Positions 63,940 to 64,000 of a stretch of DNA of 64,000 bases are shown here, piece after piece. The translations under genes were made by a program, and so were the position numbers. Position 1 is the stretch's first letter. Each line of letters opens with the position of its first letter. The DNA comes from Devosia litorisediminis (lineage in GTDB: Bacteria > Pseudomonadota > Alphaproteobacteria > Rhizobiales > Devosiaceae). The DNA is taken from the NCBI RefSeq assembly GCF_018334155.1, contig NZ_JAGXTP010000001.1, positions 1,798,001-1,862,000 of the forward strand. The letters run 5' to 3'. The notes beneath the pieces were generated by a model. That model searched no databases. It was not told where the DNA came from and saw nothing but the letters and a program-made list of their open reading frames with translations.

Positions 63940-64000
63940 CAGGCAACCTTGCTGGAAAGAGTCTGCTCGCCCGCGCGCTGCACGGACTGCGGCAAAACGA
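63939..64000 (-). CDS. C-terminal end of an upstream operon gene
   Basis: A frame entering from the right edge ends with TGA at 63941-63939, overlapping the next ATG by one base. The last 19 residues read VLPQSVQRAGEQTLSSKVA. Too little is present to identify it; the tight overlap shows that the TonB operon continues beyond the window. Confidence 0.5.
   Translation of the reverse strand, partial: VLPQSVQRAGEQTLSSKVA

Overview
The window is GC-rich and gene-dense. It looks like a chromosomal segment of a Hyphomicrobiales-type alphaproteobacterium, with the gene content resembling Devosia and relatives; this assignment is inferred from gene families and neighbourhoods, not from a marker-gene search. 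Supporting points are a pcaQ-divergent pca operon, an ECF sigma/ChrR pair, a hom-glpX-recJ order, rplM-rpsI, ctaA and a DUF2842 gene. I see no insertion sequence, prophage, CRISPR array or plasmid function.

Layout. (1) 1-6004: a sugar ABC importer (ATPase, two permeases, binding protein) with a partial sugar isomerase downstream and a divergent LacI repressor; two ATCGAT-centred operators lie between them. (2) 6064-6637: tRNA-Arg and a DUF1622 membrane protein. (3) 6650-30605: a large aromatic-catabolism block. It holds pobR/pobA, an IclR regulator, a TRAP transporter, a ThDP enzyme with a 2,4'-dihydroxyacetophenone dioxygenase-type cupin, an SDR, an aldehyde dehydrogenase behind a LIV-type ABC importer, an AraC regulator, and pcaQ with a complete pcaDCHGIJFB operon. 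Together these would import aromatic side-chain compounds, trim them to 4-hydroxybenzoate, hydroxylate that to protocatechuate and carry it to succinyl-CoA and acetyl-CoA. (4) 30630-34366: small stress and housekeeping genes (ArsR-like, hemolysin III, DUF192, double cold-shock protein, glyoxalase, M15 peptidase).

(5) 34439-40301: two tRNA-Glu genes, then an ECF sigma factor/ChrR/SDR operon facing an FAD oxidoreductase-DUF1365-CFA synthase operon. Both operons carry an RpoE-like promoter (TGATCC, 18 nt, TAAGA or TAGAA), so they look like one singlet-oxygen-type regulon. The ChrR homologue has lost both cysteines of its N-terminal zinc motif. (6) 40316-46053: recJ, glpX, homoserine dehydrogenase (with an unusual N-terminal HTH-like extension) and alaC. 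(7) 46229-51055: a candidate 32-residue membrane peptide, a glycosyltransferase, an SdpI-like protein, rpsI/rplM, ctaA and DUF2842. (8) 51056-59211: an exopolysaccharide locus (deacetylase, Wzz/ExoP-like protein, Wza-like lipoprotein, GT4, priming transferase, O-antigen ligase/polymerase). (9) 59284-64000: EamA exporter, aminoglycoside-phosphotransferase-fold kinase, tRNA-Pro, and a TonB/ExbD/ExbB-type operon headed by an unassigned periplasmic protein.
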